64,000 nt of DNA from Kitasatospora sp. NBC_01246 (GCF_036226505.1 NZ_CP108484.1:3348001-3412000), one strand, 5' to 3'; counted from the first letter of the stretch, positions 53,547-63,285 are shown. Numbers and translations are program-made. Notes: generated from the sequence alone by a model not told the origin.

Positions 53547-53551
53547 CCCTG

Positions 53552-53618
53552 GGCCGGGTTCCCTTCGGGGAGCCCGGCCGCACGGCGAGAGGCCGGGCTC
53601 CCCGAAGGGAACCCGGCC
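53552..53618. terminator. Bidirectional terminator between murA and hup (perfect 28-bp inverted repeat)
   Basis: The arms 53552-53579 and 53591-53618 are exact reverse complements with an 11-nt loop. Each arm is also partly self-complementary, so alternative stem-loops exist; the right arm alone forms a long stem with a CGAA loop. It lies 6 nt after the murA stop and 22 nt after the hup stop. Confidence 0.9.
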
Positions 53619-53639
53619 TCTCGGCGTTCAAGGGATTGC

Positions 53640-53921
53640 TCAGGCGCCCTTGGCGGCTTCCTTGAGCTTGGAGCCCGCGCTCACCTTGGCGCTGTAGCCG
53701 GCCGCGATCTGGATCGGCTCACCGGTCTGCGGGTTGCGGGCGGTGCGGGCAGCGCGGTGGGTGCGCTCGAAGGTCAGGAAACCGGGGATGGTGACCTTCT
53801 CGTCGCCCTTGGCGACGACCTCGCCGACGATCTCGGCGAAGGCGGCCAGAACGGCGTCGGCGTCCTTGCGGGTCACCTCGGCGCGCTCGGACAGCGCGGC
53901 CACCAGCTCACTGCGGTTCAT
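53640..53921 (-). CDS. hup: HU family nucleoid protein
   Basis: A 93-residue HU/IHF-type protein that bends and packages DNA. The family's helical dimerisation region (NRSELVAALSERAEVTRKDA) is followed by the beta-arm with VTIPGFLTFERTHRAARTARNPQTGEPIQI. The C-terminus lacks the long Lys/Ala-rich tail of HupS-type proteins, so this is the short HupA type. ATG 53921 with AGGAG upstream. Confidence 0.92.
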   Translation of the reverse strand: MNRSELVAALSERAEVTRKDADAVLAAFAEIVGEVVAKGDEKVTIPGFLTFERTHRAARTARNPQTGEPIQIAAGYSAKVSAGSKLKEAAKGA

Positions 53922-54428
53922 GTGTACTCCTGTGGTCTGTTCGCTTGCGGTGTGCGGGGGCCCATCGGTGCTCCCCTCCGGGGGCACCCGGACAGGCCGC
54001 AGGTCCGCACACAGTGCTCATTCAGGCAATGCGTGGTCGCAGGCCGGGTTCGCGCCCTGTGCCGCGGTCGGTGCCGTCGACGGCCCGTCTGCCTGCCTGG
54101 ATACGAATCCTGCCCCGACCGGCCCCGAGAAAGCCAATCGGGCCCCGGCCGTGCCACCCGAACAAAGCCCGCCCGCCGGAGGTGTGACGCTCCGTCGGCT
54201 CCGGCGGACCGGGCGCGGGCGGCGGTCGGGACGACGCGCCGGAAGACCAGGGGGACGTTCCGTACTTGTCGGACACGCCTGCCCCGTGCAGGGCTACCGT
54301 ACGCCCTAGGCCCGACAAGCCCAAACACGCCCCTCGCCCTTGTGTCGCAAGGGTTCGGGGCGGACTTGGGCGGGTAAGGACGCTAATCGGTCATTTGACC
54401 GATCCGCGACACCTGTCGCGTACCGCCA
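53922..54428. other. 507-bp region upstream of hup
   Basis: No gene. It holds a hairpin CCCTTG-TGTCG-CAAGGG (54337-54353) and the perfect palindrome ATCGGTCA-TT-TGACCGAT (54386-54403) close to the malic-enzyme stop. The stretch must contain the hup promoter. The palindrome could be a regulator site or part of the malic-enzyme 3' end. Confidence 0.45.
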
Positions 54429-55901
54429 TCAGAGCTTGAAGACGGGGAAGGACGAGGTGTCGAGCGTGCCGACGATGCCCGGGGTCGGCCGGGACGGCGC
54501 CTGCTCCTCCTGGGGGCCGGCCAGGGCGGCGTCCCGGACGGCGGCGGCCACGGTCTTGGCGACGTCCTTGTGGAAGACGCTCGGGATGATGTAGTTGGCG
54601 TTCAGCTCGTCGTCCGCGACGGTGGTGGCCAGCGCGCGGGCGGCGGCGATCATCATCTCGGTGTTGACGGTCCGGCTCTGCGCGTCCAGCAGGCCGCGGA
54701 AGACACCCGGGAAGACCAGCACGTTGTTGATCTGGTTCGGGAAGTCGCTGCGGCCGGTGGCGACCACCGCGGCGGTCTGGCGGGCGATCGCCGGGTCGAC
54801 CTCCGGGTCCGGGTTGGCCAGCGCGAAGACGATCGCGTCCTCGGCCATGGTGGCCAGGTCGTCGCCGTCCAGCACGTTCGGGGCCGAGACGCCGATGAAG
54901 ACGTCGGCGCCCGCCACGGCCTCCTTGAGGCTGCCGGTGCGCCCCGAGCGGTTGGTGTGCTCGGCGATCCAGCGCAGCGAGTCGTTGAGGTCCTCACGGC
55001 CCTGGTGGACCACGCCCAGCACGTCCGCGACGGTGGCGTGCTCGACGCCGGCCGCCAGCAGCAGCTTGAGGATCGCGGTGCCGGCGGCGCCGGCGCCCGA
55101 CATCACCACCCGGATGTCGCCGATCTCCTTGCCGACCACCTTGAGCGCGTTGGTCAGCGCCGCCAGCACCACGATCGCGGTGCCGTGCTGGTCGTCGTGG
55201 AAGACCGGGATGTCCAGGGCCTCGCGCAGCCGGGCCTCGATCTCGAAGCAGCGCGGCGCGGAGATGTCCTCCAGGTTGATGCCGGCGAAGCCGGGGGCGA
55301 TCGCCTTGACGATGGCCACGATCTCGTCGGTGTCCTGGGTGTCCAGGCAGATCGGCCAGGCGTCGATGCCGGCGAAGCGCTTGAACAGGGCCGCCTTGCC
55401 CTCCATCACCGGCAGCGCGGCCGCCGGGCCGATGTTGCCCAGGCCCAGCACCGCGGAGCCGTCGGTGACCACGGCGACGCTGTTGCGCTTGATGGTCAGG
55501 CGGCGGGCGTCCTCGGGGTTCTCGGCGATCGCCATGCAGACCCGGGCGACGCCCGGGGTGTAGATCATGCTCAGGTCGTCACGGTTGCGGATCGGGAGCT
55601 TCGAGGACATCTCGATCTTGCCGCCGAGGTGCATCAGGAAGGTGCGGTCCGAGACCTTGCCGATCGACACGCCGTCGATGGTGCGGAGCTTCTCGACGAT
55701 CTCCTCGCCGTGCGCGACCGAGGACGCGGCCACCGTCACGTCGATCCGCAGGGCCTCCAGGCCGGAGGCGGTCACGTCGAGGCCGGTGACCGAGCCGCCG
55801 GAGGACTCGACCGCCGTGGTGATCGCACTGACGGCGTTGCCCCTGGCCGGGACCTCCAGCCGCACCGTGATCGAGTTGGAGACACTGGGCACCGTCGCCA
55901 T
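54429..55901 (-). CDS. ACT-domain malic enzyme
   Basis: A 490-residue oxidative decarboxylase. An N-terminal ACT domain (about 10-85, [20 protein letters not shown]) is followed by the malic-enzyme fold: [20 protein letters not shown], the metal/active-site [40 protein letters not shown] and a Rossmann motif [20 protein letters not shown]. It converts malate to pyruvate with NAD(P). The ACT domain implies allosteric control by a small molecule. AGGAA precedes the ATG. Confidence 0.9.
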   Translation of the reverse strand: MATVPSVSNSITVRLEVPARGNAVSAITTAVESSGGSVTGLDVTASGLEALRIDVTVAASSVAHGEEIVEKLRTIDGVSIGKVSDRTFLMHLGGKIEMSSKLPIRNRDDLSMIYTPGVARVCMAIAENPEDARRLTIKRNSVAVVTDGSAVLGLGNIGPAAALPVMEGKAALFKRFAGIDAWPICLDTQDTDEIVAIVKAIAPGFAGINLEDISAPRCFEIEARLREALDIPVFHDDQHGTAIVVLAALTNALKVVGKEIGDIRVVMSGAGAAGTAILKLLLAAGVEHATVADVLGVVHQGREDLNDSLRWIAEHTNRSGRTGSLKEAVAGADVFIGVSAPNVLDGDDLATMAEDAIVFALANPDPEVDPAIARQTAAVVATGRSDFPNQINNVLVFPGVFRGLLDAQSRTVNTEMMIAAARALATTVADDELNANYIIPSVFHKDVAKTVAAAVRDAALAGPQEEQAPSRPTPGIVGTLDTSSFPVFKL

Positions 55902-56041
55902 CGACGTTTCCTTCTTCCGTCCGTCAGCTGCTTCAACAGAATGTTGAAGCCCTTCGCCTGCGCATGCTAGACCTCGATCGTCGCACCTACCAGGGCGAAG
56001 CCAGAAATAACGTTCATTGAGTGTGCGGACTCGACAACTTC

Positions 56042-56069
56042 TTGCCTCCCCGGGCAGATGCGTTACATT
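56042..56069 (+). promoter_or_regulatory. Promoter-like element for a small RNA
   Basis: TTGCCT (56042-56047), a 16-nt spacer, and TACATT (56064-56069) face right into the gap before helD. Confidence 0.45.
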
Positions 56070-56075
56070 GGACGG

Positions 56076-56206
56076 GACACCGGCTCGATCCAAGCCCCCG
56101 GGCCCAACCTTCGTCCCTTCGAGGGACCACTTGCCGCGAGGCGAGCATGGCGGGTCGGTGTCATCAACGTCTGAAGGCCCCTCACCACCGGTGAGGGGCC
56201 TTCTTC
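56076..56206 (+). ncRNA. Probable small non-coding RNA between malic enzyme and helD
   Basis: The plus-strand gap between the two minus-strand genes has a promoter-like element, then GTCCCT-TCG-AGGGAC (56113-56127), a CTTGCCGCGAGGCGAG segment and a 13-bp perfect terminator stem (56174-56186, 56190-56202) with a T-rich tail. No ORF fits. Together this looks like an independent RNA of about 130 nt read antisense to neither gene. The terminator could alternatively serve helD from the minus side. Confidence 0.5.
56174..56202. terminator. Strong terminator (13-bp stem)
   Basis: Arms 56174-56186 and 56190-56202 are perfect repeats with a 3-nt loop, flanked by TTCTTCG on the plus side. It can end the small RNA on the plus strand and helD transcription on the minus strand. 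Confidence 0.75.
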
Positions 56207-56230
56207 GTGCCCGCGGCACGCGACGGTCGG

Positions 56231-58582
56231 TCAGCCGTGCAGCAGCGCCGGCACCCCGGCCGCGTCCGGCAGGTCGTCCGGACCGGAGAGCACCGTCAGC
56301 CGCTGGGTCGCCCGGGTGAGGGCCACGTAGAGCACCCGCAGACCGGCCTCCGACTCGCCGGCGATCCCGGTCGGGTCGGCCACCACGGTCGCGTCGTACT
56401 CCAGGCCCTTGGCCTCCAGGCTGCCCAGGGCCACCGCCCGGGCGCCCAGACCCTCGATCCAGCCCGCCGCCTCGGCCCGCCGGTCCATCGGCACGACGAC
56501 CGCCACGGTGCCGTCCACCTCCGCCAGCAGCCGCTCCAGCTCCGCCCGGGCCGCCGCGCCGAAGGCCCGGGGCGACGGATCGGTGACGGCCGCGAAGCGC
56601 GGCTCCACGCCGACGTGGCGCACCGCGCTCGGCGAGGGCGTGCCCGGGGCCGCCAGCGCCAGCACCTTGGCCGCGACCTCGGCGATCTCGGCGGGGTTGC
56701 GGTAGTTCACGGTCAGCGTGAACCGCCGGCGCGGCTTGCCGGCCAGCACCTCGTCCAGCGCGGCCTGCGCCTCCTGCGGGAACGGCCAGGAGGACTGCGC
56801 CGGGTCGCCGACGATCGTCCAGGTGGCCATCCGGGCGCGGCGCCCGATCATCCGCCACTGCATCGGGGTGAGGTCCTGCGCCTCGTCCACGATGATGTGC
56901 GCGTACTCGGTGCGCTCCACCGGCACCTTCTCCCGCTGTCTGGAGCTGCGGTCGGCGAAGGTGGTGACCTCGTCCAGCCCGCTCAGCAGGTCCACCGCGT
57001 CCACCTCGCGGACCTTCGGGCGGGCCGCCTCGCCGAGCAGCACCTGGAGCTCGTCCACCAGCGCGACGTCGTGCGCCGACAGCGCGCCCTCGCCGCGCTC
57101 GGACAGGTGCCGCCAGGAGCCGGCCAGCACCCTGGCCTCCTCCGGGGTGACGGCGCGACGGGCGATCCGGTTGGTGTGCCGGCTCTGCTTCAGCGTGGCG
57201 AGCACCCGACGCGGGGTCAGCGCGGGCCACCAGGCGTCCAGGAAGTCCAGGAACGGCGCCTCGTCCGAGACGTAGTCGTCGAAGGACTCCTTCTCCTCCT
57301 GGCGCTGCTCGCGGGCGTAGTGGTCGGCGGGCCTGGGCAGGTGCCGGGTGAGCTCCTGCCAGAGGGCGTCCAGCAGCAGCCGGCGGGCGCGCGGGCGCAG
57401 CAGGTTCAGCGGGGTGCCGCCGGAGCCGATCACGTGGCCGCGGACGGCCTTCAGCCGGCCGGCGTCCAGCCGCAGCACCTCGCCGCGGGCGACCACCTTG
57501 AGCTCCTGCGGCGCGCCCAGCTCCAGGGCGCCCCTGGCGGCCCGGCGCAGCAGCTGCGTCATCCGGGCCGAGCCCTTGATCCGGGCCGCCTCCGGGGTGT
57601 CGTAGGTGCCCGCCTCGATGCCGTCCACCAGCGAGCCGACCGCGCGGACGGCGACCTGCCCCTCCTCGCCGAGCGAGGGCAGCACGCCCTCGGTGTAGGA
57701 GACCAGCAGCGGGGTCGGGGAGACCACCAGGATGCCCCCGGCGTAGCGGCGGCGGTCCTGGTAGAGCAGGAAGGCGGCGCGGTGCAGGGCGACGGCGGTC
57801 TTGCCGGTGCCGGGGCCGCCGGTGACCAGGGTGGCCCCGGCCGCGGCGGCGCGGATCACCTCGTCCTGCTCCTTCTGGATGGACGAGACGATGTCGCGCA
57901 TCGAGTGGCTGCGGGCCCGGCCGAGCGAGGCCATCAGCGCGCCGTCGCCGACCACGGCCAGCTCGCGGCCGTCCAGGGTGGGGGTCAGGTCGGGGCGGAG
58001 CAGGTCGTCCTCGACCCCGATCACCCGGCGGCCCTTGGACCGGATCACCCGGCGGCGGACCACCCGGCCCGGCTCCAGCGGCGTGGCGCGGTAGAAGGGC
58101 GCCGCCGCGGGCGCCCGCCAGTCGATCACCAGCGGGCCGTACTCGGCGTCCAGCACCCCGAGCCGGCCGATGTGCAGGGTCTCGGCGACGGCCGGGTCGG
58201 CCGGGTCGAGCGGGGTGTCCGAGGGGATGCCGTGCTCCTCCGGCGCATCGGCCTGCTGGAGGTCGATCCGGCCGAAGAGGAAGTCCTCGAATTCGTTGTT
58301 GAGCCGCTGGAGGTGCGCGCCGGCTCGGTACACCTGGGCGTCGCGCTCGGCGAGCGCGCCGGGGGTGCCGACCTGCACGCGCTTGGCGGCGTCCTCCAGG
58401 ATGTACTCGGCCTCGGCGAGCTTCTCCTCCAGGCGGTGGTAGACCGTGTCGAGGTGACGCTGTTCCCCGGCGATCTCGCGCTCGCGGACGGTCTCGGAAT
58501 CGGTGACGGCGGTGGTGTCCGTGTTGCTCTGCATGGCCTCGGTGGTTGCGGCGGAGTACTGGGTGGAGCCGGTCTCGCCCAA
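56231..58582 (-). CDS. helD: HelD-type RNA polymerase recycling ATPase (UvrD/Rep-like)
   Basis: A 783-residue SF1-type protein. The long N-terminal coiled coil (about 30-85, EIAGEQRHLDTVYHRLEEKL) precedes the helicase core: Walker A (VTGGPGTGKTAVAL), motif II (IIVDEAQDLTPMQWRM), motif III (VGDPAQSSWPF) and late motifs VNYRNPAEIAEVA and LYVALTRATQRLTVLSG. HelD proteins pull stalled RNA polymerase off DNA and, in the HelR type, protect it from rifamycins. I cannot say which type this is. The 19-bp rifamycin-associated element typical of helR was not seen near the gene. Confidence 0.85.
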   Translation of the reverse strand: MGETGSTQYSAATTEAMQSNTDTTAVTDSETVREREIAGEQRHLDTVYHRLEEKLAEAEYILEDAAKRVQVGTPGALAERDAQVYRAGAHLQRLNNEFEDFLFGRIDLQQADAPEEHGIPSDTPLDPADPAVAETLHIGRLGVLDAEYGPLVIDWRAPAAAPFYRATPLEPGRVVRRRVIRSKGRRVIGVEDDLLRPDLTPTLDGRELAVVGDGALMASLGRARSHSMRDIVSSIQKEQDEVIRAAAAGATLVTGGPGTGKTAVALHRAAFLLYQDRRRYAGGILVVSPTPLLVSYTEGVLPSLGEEGQVAVRAVGSLVDGIEAGTYDTPEAARIKGSARMTQLLRRAARGALELGAPQELKVVARGEVLRLDAGRLKAVRGHVIGSGGTPLNLLRPRARRLLLDALWQELTRHLPRPADHYAREQRQEEKESFDDYVSDEAPFLDFLDAWWPALTPRRVLATLKQSRHTNRIARRAVTPEEARVLAGSWRHLSERGEGALSAHDVALVDELQVLLGEAARPKVREVDAVDLLSGLDEVTTFADRSSRQREKVPVERTEYAHIIVDEAQDLTPMQWRMIGRRARMATWTIVGDPAQSSWPFPQEAQAALDEVLAGKPRRRFTLTVNYRNPAEIAEVAAKVLALAAPGTPSPSAVRHVGVEPRFAAVTDPSPRAFGAAARAELERLLAEVDGTVAVVVPMDRRAEAAGWIEGLGARAVALGSLEAKGLEYDATVVADPTGIAGESEAGLRVLYVALTRATQRLTVLSGPDDLPDAAGVPALLHG

Positions 58583-58727
58583 GAAGCCCCCTGACGTACG
58601 TCCTGCGATGGATGGGGTCCGGCCCGGCGAAACGAGCGGACGGAAAATCCTACGCCCCCACCCCTCCCCCGCGCCGCACCAGGGCCGGAATGTGGCGCGG
58701 GAGGCTCCGGACGGGACCCGGGACGCA

Positions 58728-58764
58728 CGAAGGCCGCCCCCCGCTGAGCGGTGGGCGGCCTTCG
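58728..58764 (-). terminator. tmRNA terminator
   Basis: A 12-bp perfect stem (58728-58739, 58753-58764) begins 16 nt beyond the mature 3' end of tmRNA on the minus strand. Confidence 0.8.
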
Positions 58765-58780
58765 ATCTTCAAACATGGGG

Positions 58781-59162
58781 TGGTGGAGATGCCGGGAATC
58801 GAACCCGGGTCCAGTGGAGTGGATTCAGGACTTCTCCGAGCGCAGTCCGCTGTGATTTTCTCGGCCCTGGCGGTCACGCGGACAAGCCGCCAACAGGCCC
58901 AGCTGCTGTTTGATTTCCCCTCCACCCCCGCAGCCCGGGTGGACGGTTGAGTTCCCTAGATTATGCCAGGGTCCGGGTCGGGAACTCCCCGGTCTGACAC
59001 CCAAGCGCTATCGGTGCTTATTAGGCAGCGAGAGCGAACTGCTGGGAATCGCGCTTAGAGTTGGCGATTATTTGTTTGCGACAGATGGTTAACGAGATCA
59101 TTGCCGCGTTCCTCGGCTCGCTTCTCCTGTTTCGACTTCCCCTGTCGAAACCGATCATCCCC
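58781..59162 (-). ncRNA. ssrA: Transfer-messenger RNA (tmRNA)
   Basis: Read on the minus strand the RNA begins GGGGATGATCGGTTTCGAC and ends in a T-arm (GGTTCGATTCCCGGC) and CATCTCCACCA, with a GGGGATG/CATCTCC acceptor stem. The resume frame encodes ANSKRDSQQFALAA followed by TAA-TAA (coding 59024-59065). The ALAA end is the ClpP degradation signal. smpB lies 110 nt upstream on the same strand, as usual in actinobacteria. Confidence 0.95.
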
Positions 59163-59214
59163 ATGTTTTGTTGAGAAACAACTCGGACGGCGAACCGTCC
59201 GTGGTGCTGGCGCC

Positions 59215-59244
59215 ATACTACGCGAGGCGGCCTGCGAGGGTCCA
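59215..59244 (-). promoter_or_regulatory. Promoter of tmRNA
   Basis: On the minus strand TGGACC (59239-59244) and TAGTAT (59215-59220) are spaced by 18 nt. Transcription would begin around 59208, and the 46-nt 5' leader contains GGACGG-TTCG-CCGTCC (59185-59200), to be trimmed by RNase P. Confidence 0.6.
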
Positions 59245-59272
59245 GCGGATTAACTCCGACGTGGCCGCCGGG

Positions 59273-59749
59273 TCACTGCTGGCGCCGCCGGGCGGCGGCG
59301 ACGGCGCGGGCCGTCTCGCGGGTGTCCTGCTTCTCCCGCAGCGTCTGGCGCTTGTCGTACAGCTTCTTGCCGACGGCGAGTGCCAGTTCGAGCTTCACCC
59401 GGCCGTCCTTGAAGTACAGCGAGAGCGGGATCAGGGTGTGACCCGCGTCCCGGACCTTCGCCTCGATCTTGTGGATCTCCAGCCGATGCAGCAGCAGCTT
59501 GCGCTTGCGCCGCGCGGCGTGGTTGGTCCACGTCCCCTGGGTGTACTCGGGGATGAAGACGTTGTCGATCCAGGCCTCGTGGTTCTGGATGTAGGCATAG
59601 CCGTCGACCAGGTTGGCCCGCCCCTCGCGCAGTGACTTGACCTCGGTGCCGGTGAGCACGAGACCGCACTCGTAGGTGTCGAGGATGGTGTACTCGTGTC
59701 GCGCCTTCTTGTTCTGCGCGATCAGCTTGTGTCCGGTTTCCTTTGCCAT
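59273..59749 (-). CDS. smpB: SsrA-binding protein SmpB
   Basis: A 158-residue beta-barrel partner of tmRNA. It has the full SmpB pattern: [55 protein letters not shown] and the basic C-terminal tail beginning [13 protein letters not shown]. It escorts tmRNA into stalled ribosomes. Confidence 0.95.
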   Translation of the reverse strand: MAKETGHKLIAQNKKARHEYTILDTYECGLVLTGTEVKSLREGRANLVDGYAYIQNHEAWIDNVFIPEYTQGTWTNHAARRKRKLLLHRLEIHKIEAKVRDAGHTLIPLSLYFKDGRVKLELALAVGKKLYDKRQTLREKQDTRETARAVAAARRRQQ

Positions 59750-59807
59750 AGCGCCGCCATTCTCGCACCTCGACGCGGTGGCGGGCAGCTCCTTTACCCG
59801 CGGTGCC

Positions 59808-60950
59808 TCAGGTCCGGGTGCCGAGGCCGGCGAGCACCCGCAGGGCCAGCGCGCCGGCGTCCTCGGCGCCGGACGCGGGCACGTCGGGCACCAGGCCGAC
59901 GCCCTCCGGGGAGCGGCCGGCGGGGGTGTAGTAGCGCCCGACGGTCAGCTCCAGCACCGCGCCGTCGGCCAGCCGGCTGGGCTGCTGGACGGTGCCCTTG
60001 CCGAAGGTCCGGCCGCCCACCACGACGGCCCGGCTGCGGTCCTGGAGGGCGCCGGTGAGCAGCTCGGCGGCGCTCATGGTGCCGCCGTCCACCAGCACCA
60101 CCAGCGGGGTGCGCTGGTCGCCGCCGGGCGGGGCGGTCAGCTCGCGCGTCCCGCCGCGCTCCTGGTAGGAGCCGACCGGGCCGCCGTCCAGGAAGACCGC
60201 GGCGGTGCCGGCGGCCTCCTCGACCAGCCCGCCGGAGTTCCCCCGCAGGTCGAGCACCACCCCGTGGGCGCCGTGCACGGCGGCGCGCACCTGCTCGGCG
60301 ACGCCGCTGGTGAAGGCCCGCACGGTGATCCGCACGACCCCCTTGTCCAGCCGCTCCACCGCGACCTGCTGACTGTCCAGCAGGGCCCGCCGCAGCCGGA
60401 CCTCGCGGACCTCGCCATCGCCGCGCCGGACGGTCAGGGTCACCTCGGAGCCGGCCTGGCGCTCGCCCTCGCGGCCGCGCAGCCGGGCGACCACTTCGGT
60501 GACCGGCAGCCGGTCGGCCTGGTCCGCGTCGATCGTCAGCAGCCGGTCGCCCACCGCGATCCCGGCGGCGGCGGCCGGACCGGCCGGCAGCACCTGGGAG
60601 ACGGTGGTGACGCCGTCCTGGCCCCGGCCGACCGAGAGGCCCACGCCGAGGTAGCGGCCGTCCAGGCCCTGGCTGAACTCGGCGTACTCCCGCGCGCTGT
60701 AGTAGGCGCCCCAGCGGTCGCCGGTGGCGCCGATCAGGTGCTCGGCCTGCTGCTCGGAGAGGGCCGCGCCGGCCGGGTCCTGGCCGGCCCCGACCGTGGC
60801 GACGGCGGCCGGGGCCGCGTCGCCGGAGGGGCGCGGGTGCGGCGCGGCCGGGTCGCCCCAGGCACCGGTCGCGGCCCCGGCCAGCAGCACGGCGCCGAAC
60901 ACCAGGCTGAGGGTGACCACCTGACGTGCTCTGCGCGGAGTTTCTGGCAT
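59808..60950 (-). CDS. S41 family C-terminal processing protease (CtpA-like)
   Basis: A 380-residue exported protease. The N-terminal signal/anchor (about 11-30) is followed by a PDZ domain ([38 protein letters not shown]) and the S41 domain with the catalytic Ser in [16 protein letters not shown] and Lys in [14 protein letters not shown]. It trims or degrades envelope proteins. It lies between smpB and ftsX on the same strand, as in streptomycetes. ATG 60950 has a weak ribosome-binding site. Confidence 0.88.
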   Translation of the reverse strand: MPETPRRARQVVTLSLVFGAVLLAGAATGAWGDPAAPHPRPSGDAAPAAVATVGAGQDPAGAALSEQQAEHLIGATGDRWGAYYSAREYAEFSQGLDGRYLGVGLSVGRGQDGVTTVSQVLPAGPAAAAGIAVGDRLLTIDADQADRLPVTEVVARLRGREGERQAGSEVTLTVRRGDGEVREVRLRRALLDSQQVAVERLDKGVVRITVRAFTSGVAEQVRAAVHGAHGVVLDLRGNSGGLVEEAAGTAAVFLDGGPVGSYQERGGTRELTAPPGGDQRTPLVVLVDGGTMSAAELLTGALQDRSRAVVVGGRTFGKGTVQQPSRLADGAVLELTVGRYYTPAGRSPEGVGLVPDVPASGAEDAGALALRVLAGLGTRT

Positions 60951-61063
60951 GGCATCGGAGTGTAGGCGCAGCGTGCGGGGCGGTGGGCCGGATCGGCCGA
61001 CGGCGAAACCCCGACGGCCCCGGACGGCGCAGTGCCGTCCGGGGCCGTCAGGGCCGTGCGGGG

Positions 61064-61975
61064 TCAGACCTTGAGGTACTTGCGCAGGGTGAAGAACGCC
61101 GCGATGCCGGCCATGCCCATACCGACCACCACCAGCAGCGGTATCACCGCCAGCACCGAACCGAGCCCGATGAAGTGGATGAACTGCACCCGCTCGGCCA
61201 GCCAGCTGTGGACGAAGAAGTGCCCGCCGAGCAGCAGTCCGGAGGCCATCACCGCGCCGAGCAGCGCGGCGAACGCCGCCTCGGCGATGAAGGGCATCTG
61301 GACGTAGAAGTTCGAGGCACCGACCAGGCGCATGATGCCGGTCTCGCGCCGCCTGCTGAACGCCGACACCCGGACGGTGTTCACGATCAGCAGCAACGCG
61401 ACGAAGAGCATCAGCACCATGATCACGAAGGCCGCGGTCTGGAGGCCGTTCAGCAGGCCGAACAGGTTCTCCAGGATCTTGCGCTGGTCCTCGACCGACT
61501 TCACCCCGGGCTTGCCCGCGAAGGCGCTCTGGATGACGTCGTACTTGGTCGGGTCGTTCAGCTTCACCCGCCAGGACTGCGGGATGGCCTCCGGCCCGAG
61601 GACGGAGATGAGCGGGTTGTCCGGGTTCATCTCCTTCCAGTGCTTGTAGGCCTCGGCGGAGTCCTCGAACACGGAGGACTGGACGACCGAGTCCATCTTG
61701 TCGAGCTGGGTCTTGATGTCGGCGATCTGCTGGTCGGTGGCCGCACCCGCCTGGCACTGCGGCGAGTTGCGGGCATCCGCCTTGGTGCAGAAGTAGATGC
61801 TCACCTCGACCTTGTCGTACCAGTACCCCTTCATGGAGTTCACCTGGTCACGAACCAGCAGGGAGGCACCGGCGAGGGCGAGGGAGAGCGCGACACTGAC
61901 GACCACCGCGATGGTCATCGTCAGGTTGCGGCGGAGACCCACACCGATCTCCGACAGGACGAACTGGGCGCGCAT
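61064..61975 (-). CDS. ftsX: Cell division permease FtsX
   Basis: A 303-residue FtsX with a first helix (TMTIAVVVSVALSLALAGASLLV), an extracytoplasmic domain containing two Cys (IYFCTKADARNSPQC) that may pair, and three C-terminal helices (ALLGAVMASGLLLGGHFF and others). It couples FtsE ATP hydrolysis to peptidoglycan hydrolase activation (RipC-type in mycobacteria). Confidence 0.95.
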   Translation of the reverse strand: MRAQFVLSEIGVGLRRNLTMTIAVVVSVALSLALAGASLLVRDQVNSMKGYWYDKVEVSIYFCTKADARNSPQCQAGAATDQQIADIKTQLDKMDSVVQSSVFEDSAEAYKHWKEMNPDNPLISVLGPEAIPQSWRVKLNDPTKYDVIQSAFAGKPGVKSVEDQRKILENLFGLLNGLQTAAFVIMVLMLFVALLLIVNTVRVSAFSRRRETGIMRLVGASNFYVQMPFIAEAAFAALLGAVMASGLLLGGHFFVHSWLAERVQFIHFIGLGSVLAVIPLLVVVGMGMAGIAAFFTLRKYLKV

Positions 61976-62035
61976 GCGGGTAACAACTCCAGGGTCGGTT
62001 GCTGGTCGGGCGAGACGGGCCGGCGGCCTACGGGA

Positions 62036-62725
62036 TCAGTGCTGGTACCCGTAGACGCCGCGGGCCTGGTCGCGGACCAGCAGCCCCTTGTCGAGTTCGA
62101 TGACGCGCTTGCGCATCTGGTCGACGATGGCCTGGTCGTGCGTGGCCATCAGCACCGTGGTGCCGGTGCGGTTGATCCGGTCCAGCAGCTTCATGATGCC
62201 GACCGAGTTCTGCGGGTCGAGGTTGCCGGTGGGCTCGTCCGCGATCAGCAGCATCGGGCGGTTCACGAACGCCCGGGCGATCGCGACGCGCTGCTGCTCA
62301 CCACCGGAGAGCTCGCCCGGCATGCGGTCCTCCTTGCCGCCGAGGCCGACCAGGTCCAGCACCTCGGGCACCACCTTGTTGATGGCGCTCTTGGGCTTGC
62401 CGATCACTTCGAGGGCGAAGGCCACGTTCTGCGCGACCGTCTTGTTGGGCAGCAGGCGGAAGTCCTGGAAGACGGTGCCCAGCTGGCGGCGCATGTGCGG
62501 CACCTTCCAGTTGGACAGCTTGCCCAGGTCCTTGCCCATCACGTGCACCTCGCCGGTGCTGGGGCGCTCCTCGCGCAGGCACAGGCGCAGGAAGGTGGAC
62601 TTGCCCGAGCCGGACGAACCGACCAGGAAGACGAACTCACCCTTCTCGATCTCCAGCGAGACGTTGTCCAGGGCGGGACGGTTCTGCTTGGGATAGGTCT
62701 TGGAGACGTTGTCGAATCTGATCAC
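62036..62725 (-). CDS. ftsE: Cell division ATPase FtsE
   Basis: A 229-residue ABC ATPase with Walker A ([10 protein letters not shown], about 36-45), signature ([14 protein letters not shown]), Walker B ([12 protein letters not shown]) and the H-loop in ATHDQ. It starts [20 protein letters not shown], typical of FtsE. It precedes ftsX with a 60-nt gap. Confidence 0.95.
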   Translation of the reverse strand: MIRFDNVSKTYPKQNRPALDNVSLEIEKGEFVFLVGSSGSGKSTFLRLCLREERPSTGEVHVMGKDLGKLSNWKVPHMRRQLGTVFQDFRLLPNKTVAQNVAFALEVIGKPKSAINKVVPEVLDLVGLGGKEDRMPGELSGGEQQRVAIARAFVNRPMLLIADEPTGNLDPQNSVGIMKLLDRINRTGTTVLMATHDQAIVDQMRKRVIELDKGLLVRDQARGVYGYQH

Positions 62726-62805
62726 GGCTGCATCACGGAGGCCATCCTAGGCGGCGCCAGTCCTCGGTCGGTCCACCCCGGGCGCCCGGCCCGGGGGCGG
62801 GCGGC

Positions 62806-62827
62806 GGGAGCGGAAAGGGCCGCTCCC
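62806..62827. promoter_or_regulatory. Stem-loop in the ftsE upstream region
   Basis: GGGAGCGG-AAAGGG-CCGCTCCC lies 80 nt upstream of ftsE in a 349-bp gap that shows no gene. It may terminate or attenuate. Confidence 0.4.
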
Positions 62828-63074
62828 GGCTTGGGACCATACGCGAACCGGCGTCCGGCTCGCAGGGCCGGTCCGGGACGGAAACCTCATCTTGGGAGAC
62901 AATGTCCGGTTATGCCCGGAAAATTTGGAGGCATCTCACAGCCCGGGGGCCGGAACGGTCGGAACCTGGCAGAGTGGAGGTGGTGGCCGGGGCCGGCCAC
63001 TCCCCCGCACAGGGCAAGAACAGGAACCAAAGCCCCGTCCGGTGCGTTGGCAGTAGCAGCGAGGAGGAGATCGC

Positions 63075-63269
63075 ATGACCTGCGACCATCTGGTGTGCGC
63101 CAACTGCAACGGCCGCGTGAGCGATGGCCGCTGCCCCGTGTGCCGCGCCAACCGGGCCCGGCTGCAGGAGCAGCAGGGTCCGTTCGCCGCGCTCTCCCCC
63201 GTGATGCTGCTGGCCCTGCTGGCCGGGCTGATCGCGGTGGCACTGATCGCCCGGCAGGCGCTGGCCTGA
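63075..63269 (+). CDS. Small zinc-ribbon membrane protein
   Basis: A 64-residue protein. Residues 1-25 carry CxxCN and CPVC (CANCNGRVSDGRCPVC), a four-Cys zinc ribbon, and residues about 41-62 a single transmembrane helix. GAGGAGGA stands upstream of the ATG. It is conserved beside prfB in streptomycetes to my recollection. Function unknown. Confidence 0.78.
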   Translation: MTCDHLVCANCNGRVSDGRCPVCRANRARLQEQQGPFAALSPVMLLALLAGLIAVALIARQALA

Positions 63270-63285
63270 GCCACGACGGACAGCC

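Noticed and set aside
54429-57230. Extended malic-enzyme frame reaching into helD
   Set aside because: The frame stays open by GC bias only. The ACT domain and ribosome-binding site place the start at 55901.
58583-58780. Rifamycin-associated element upstream of helD
   Set aside because: I looked for the 19-bp inverted repeat that marks helR promoters and found only a 10-bp palindrome GACGTACGTC at 58593-58602.
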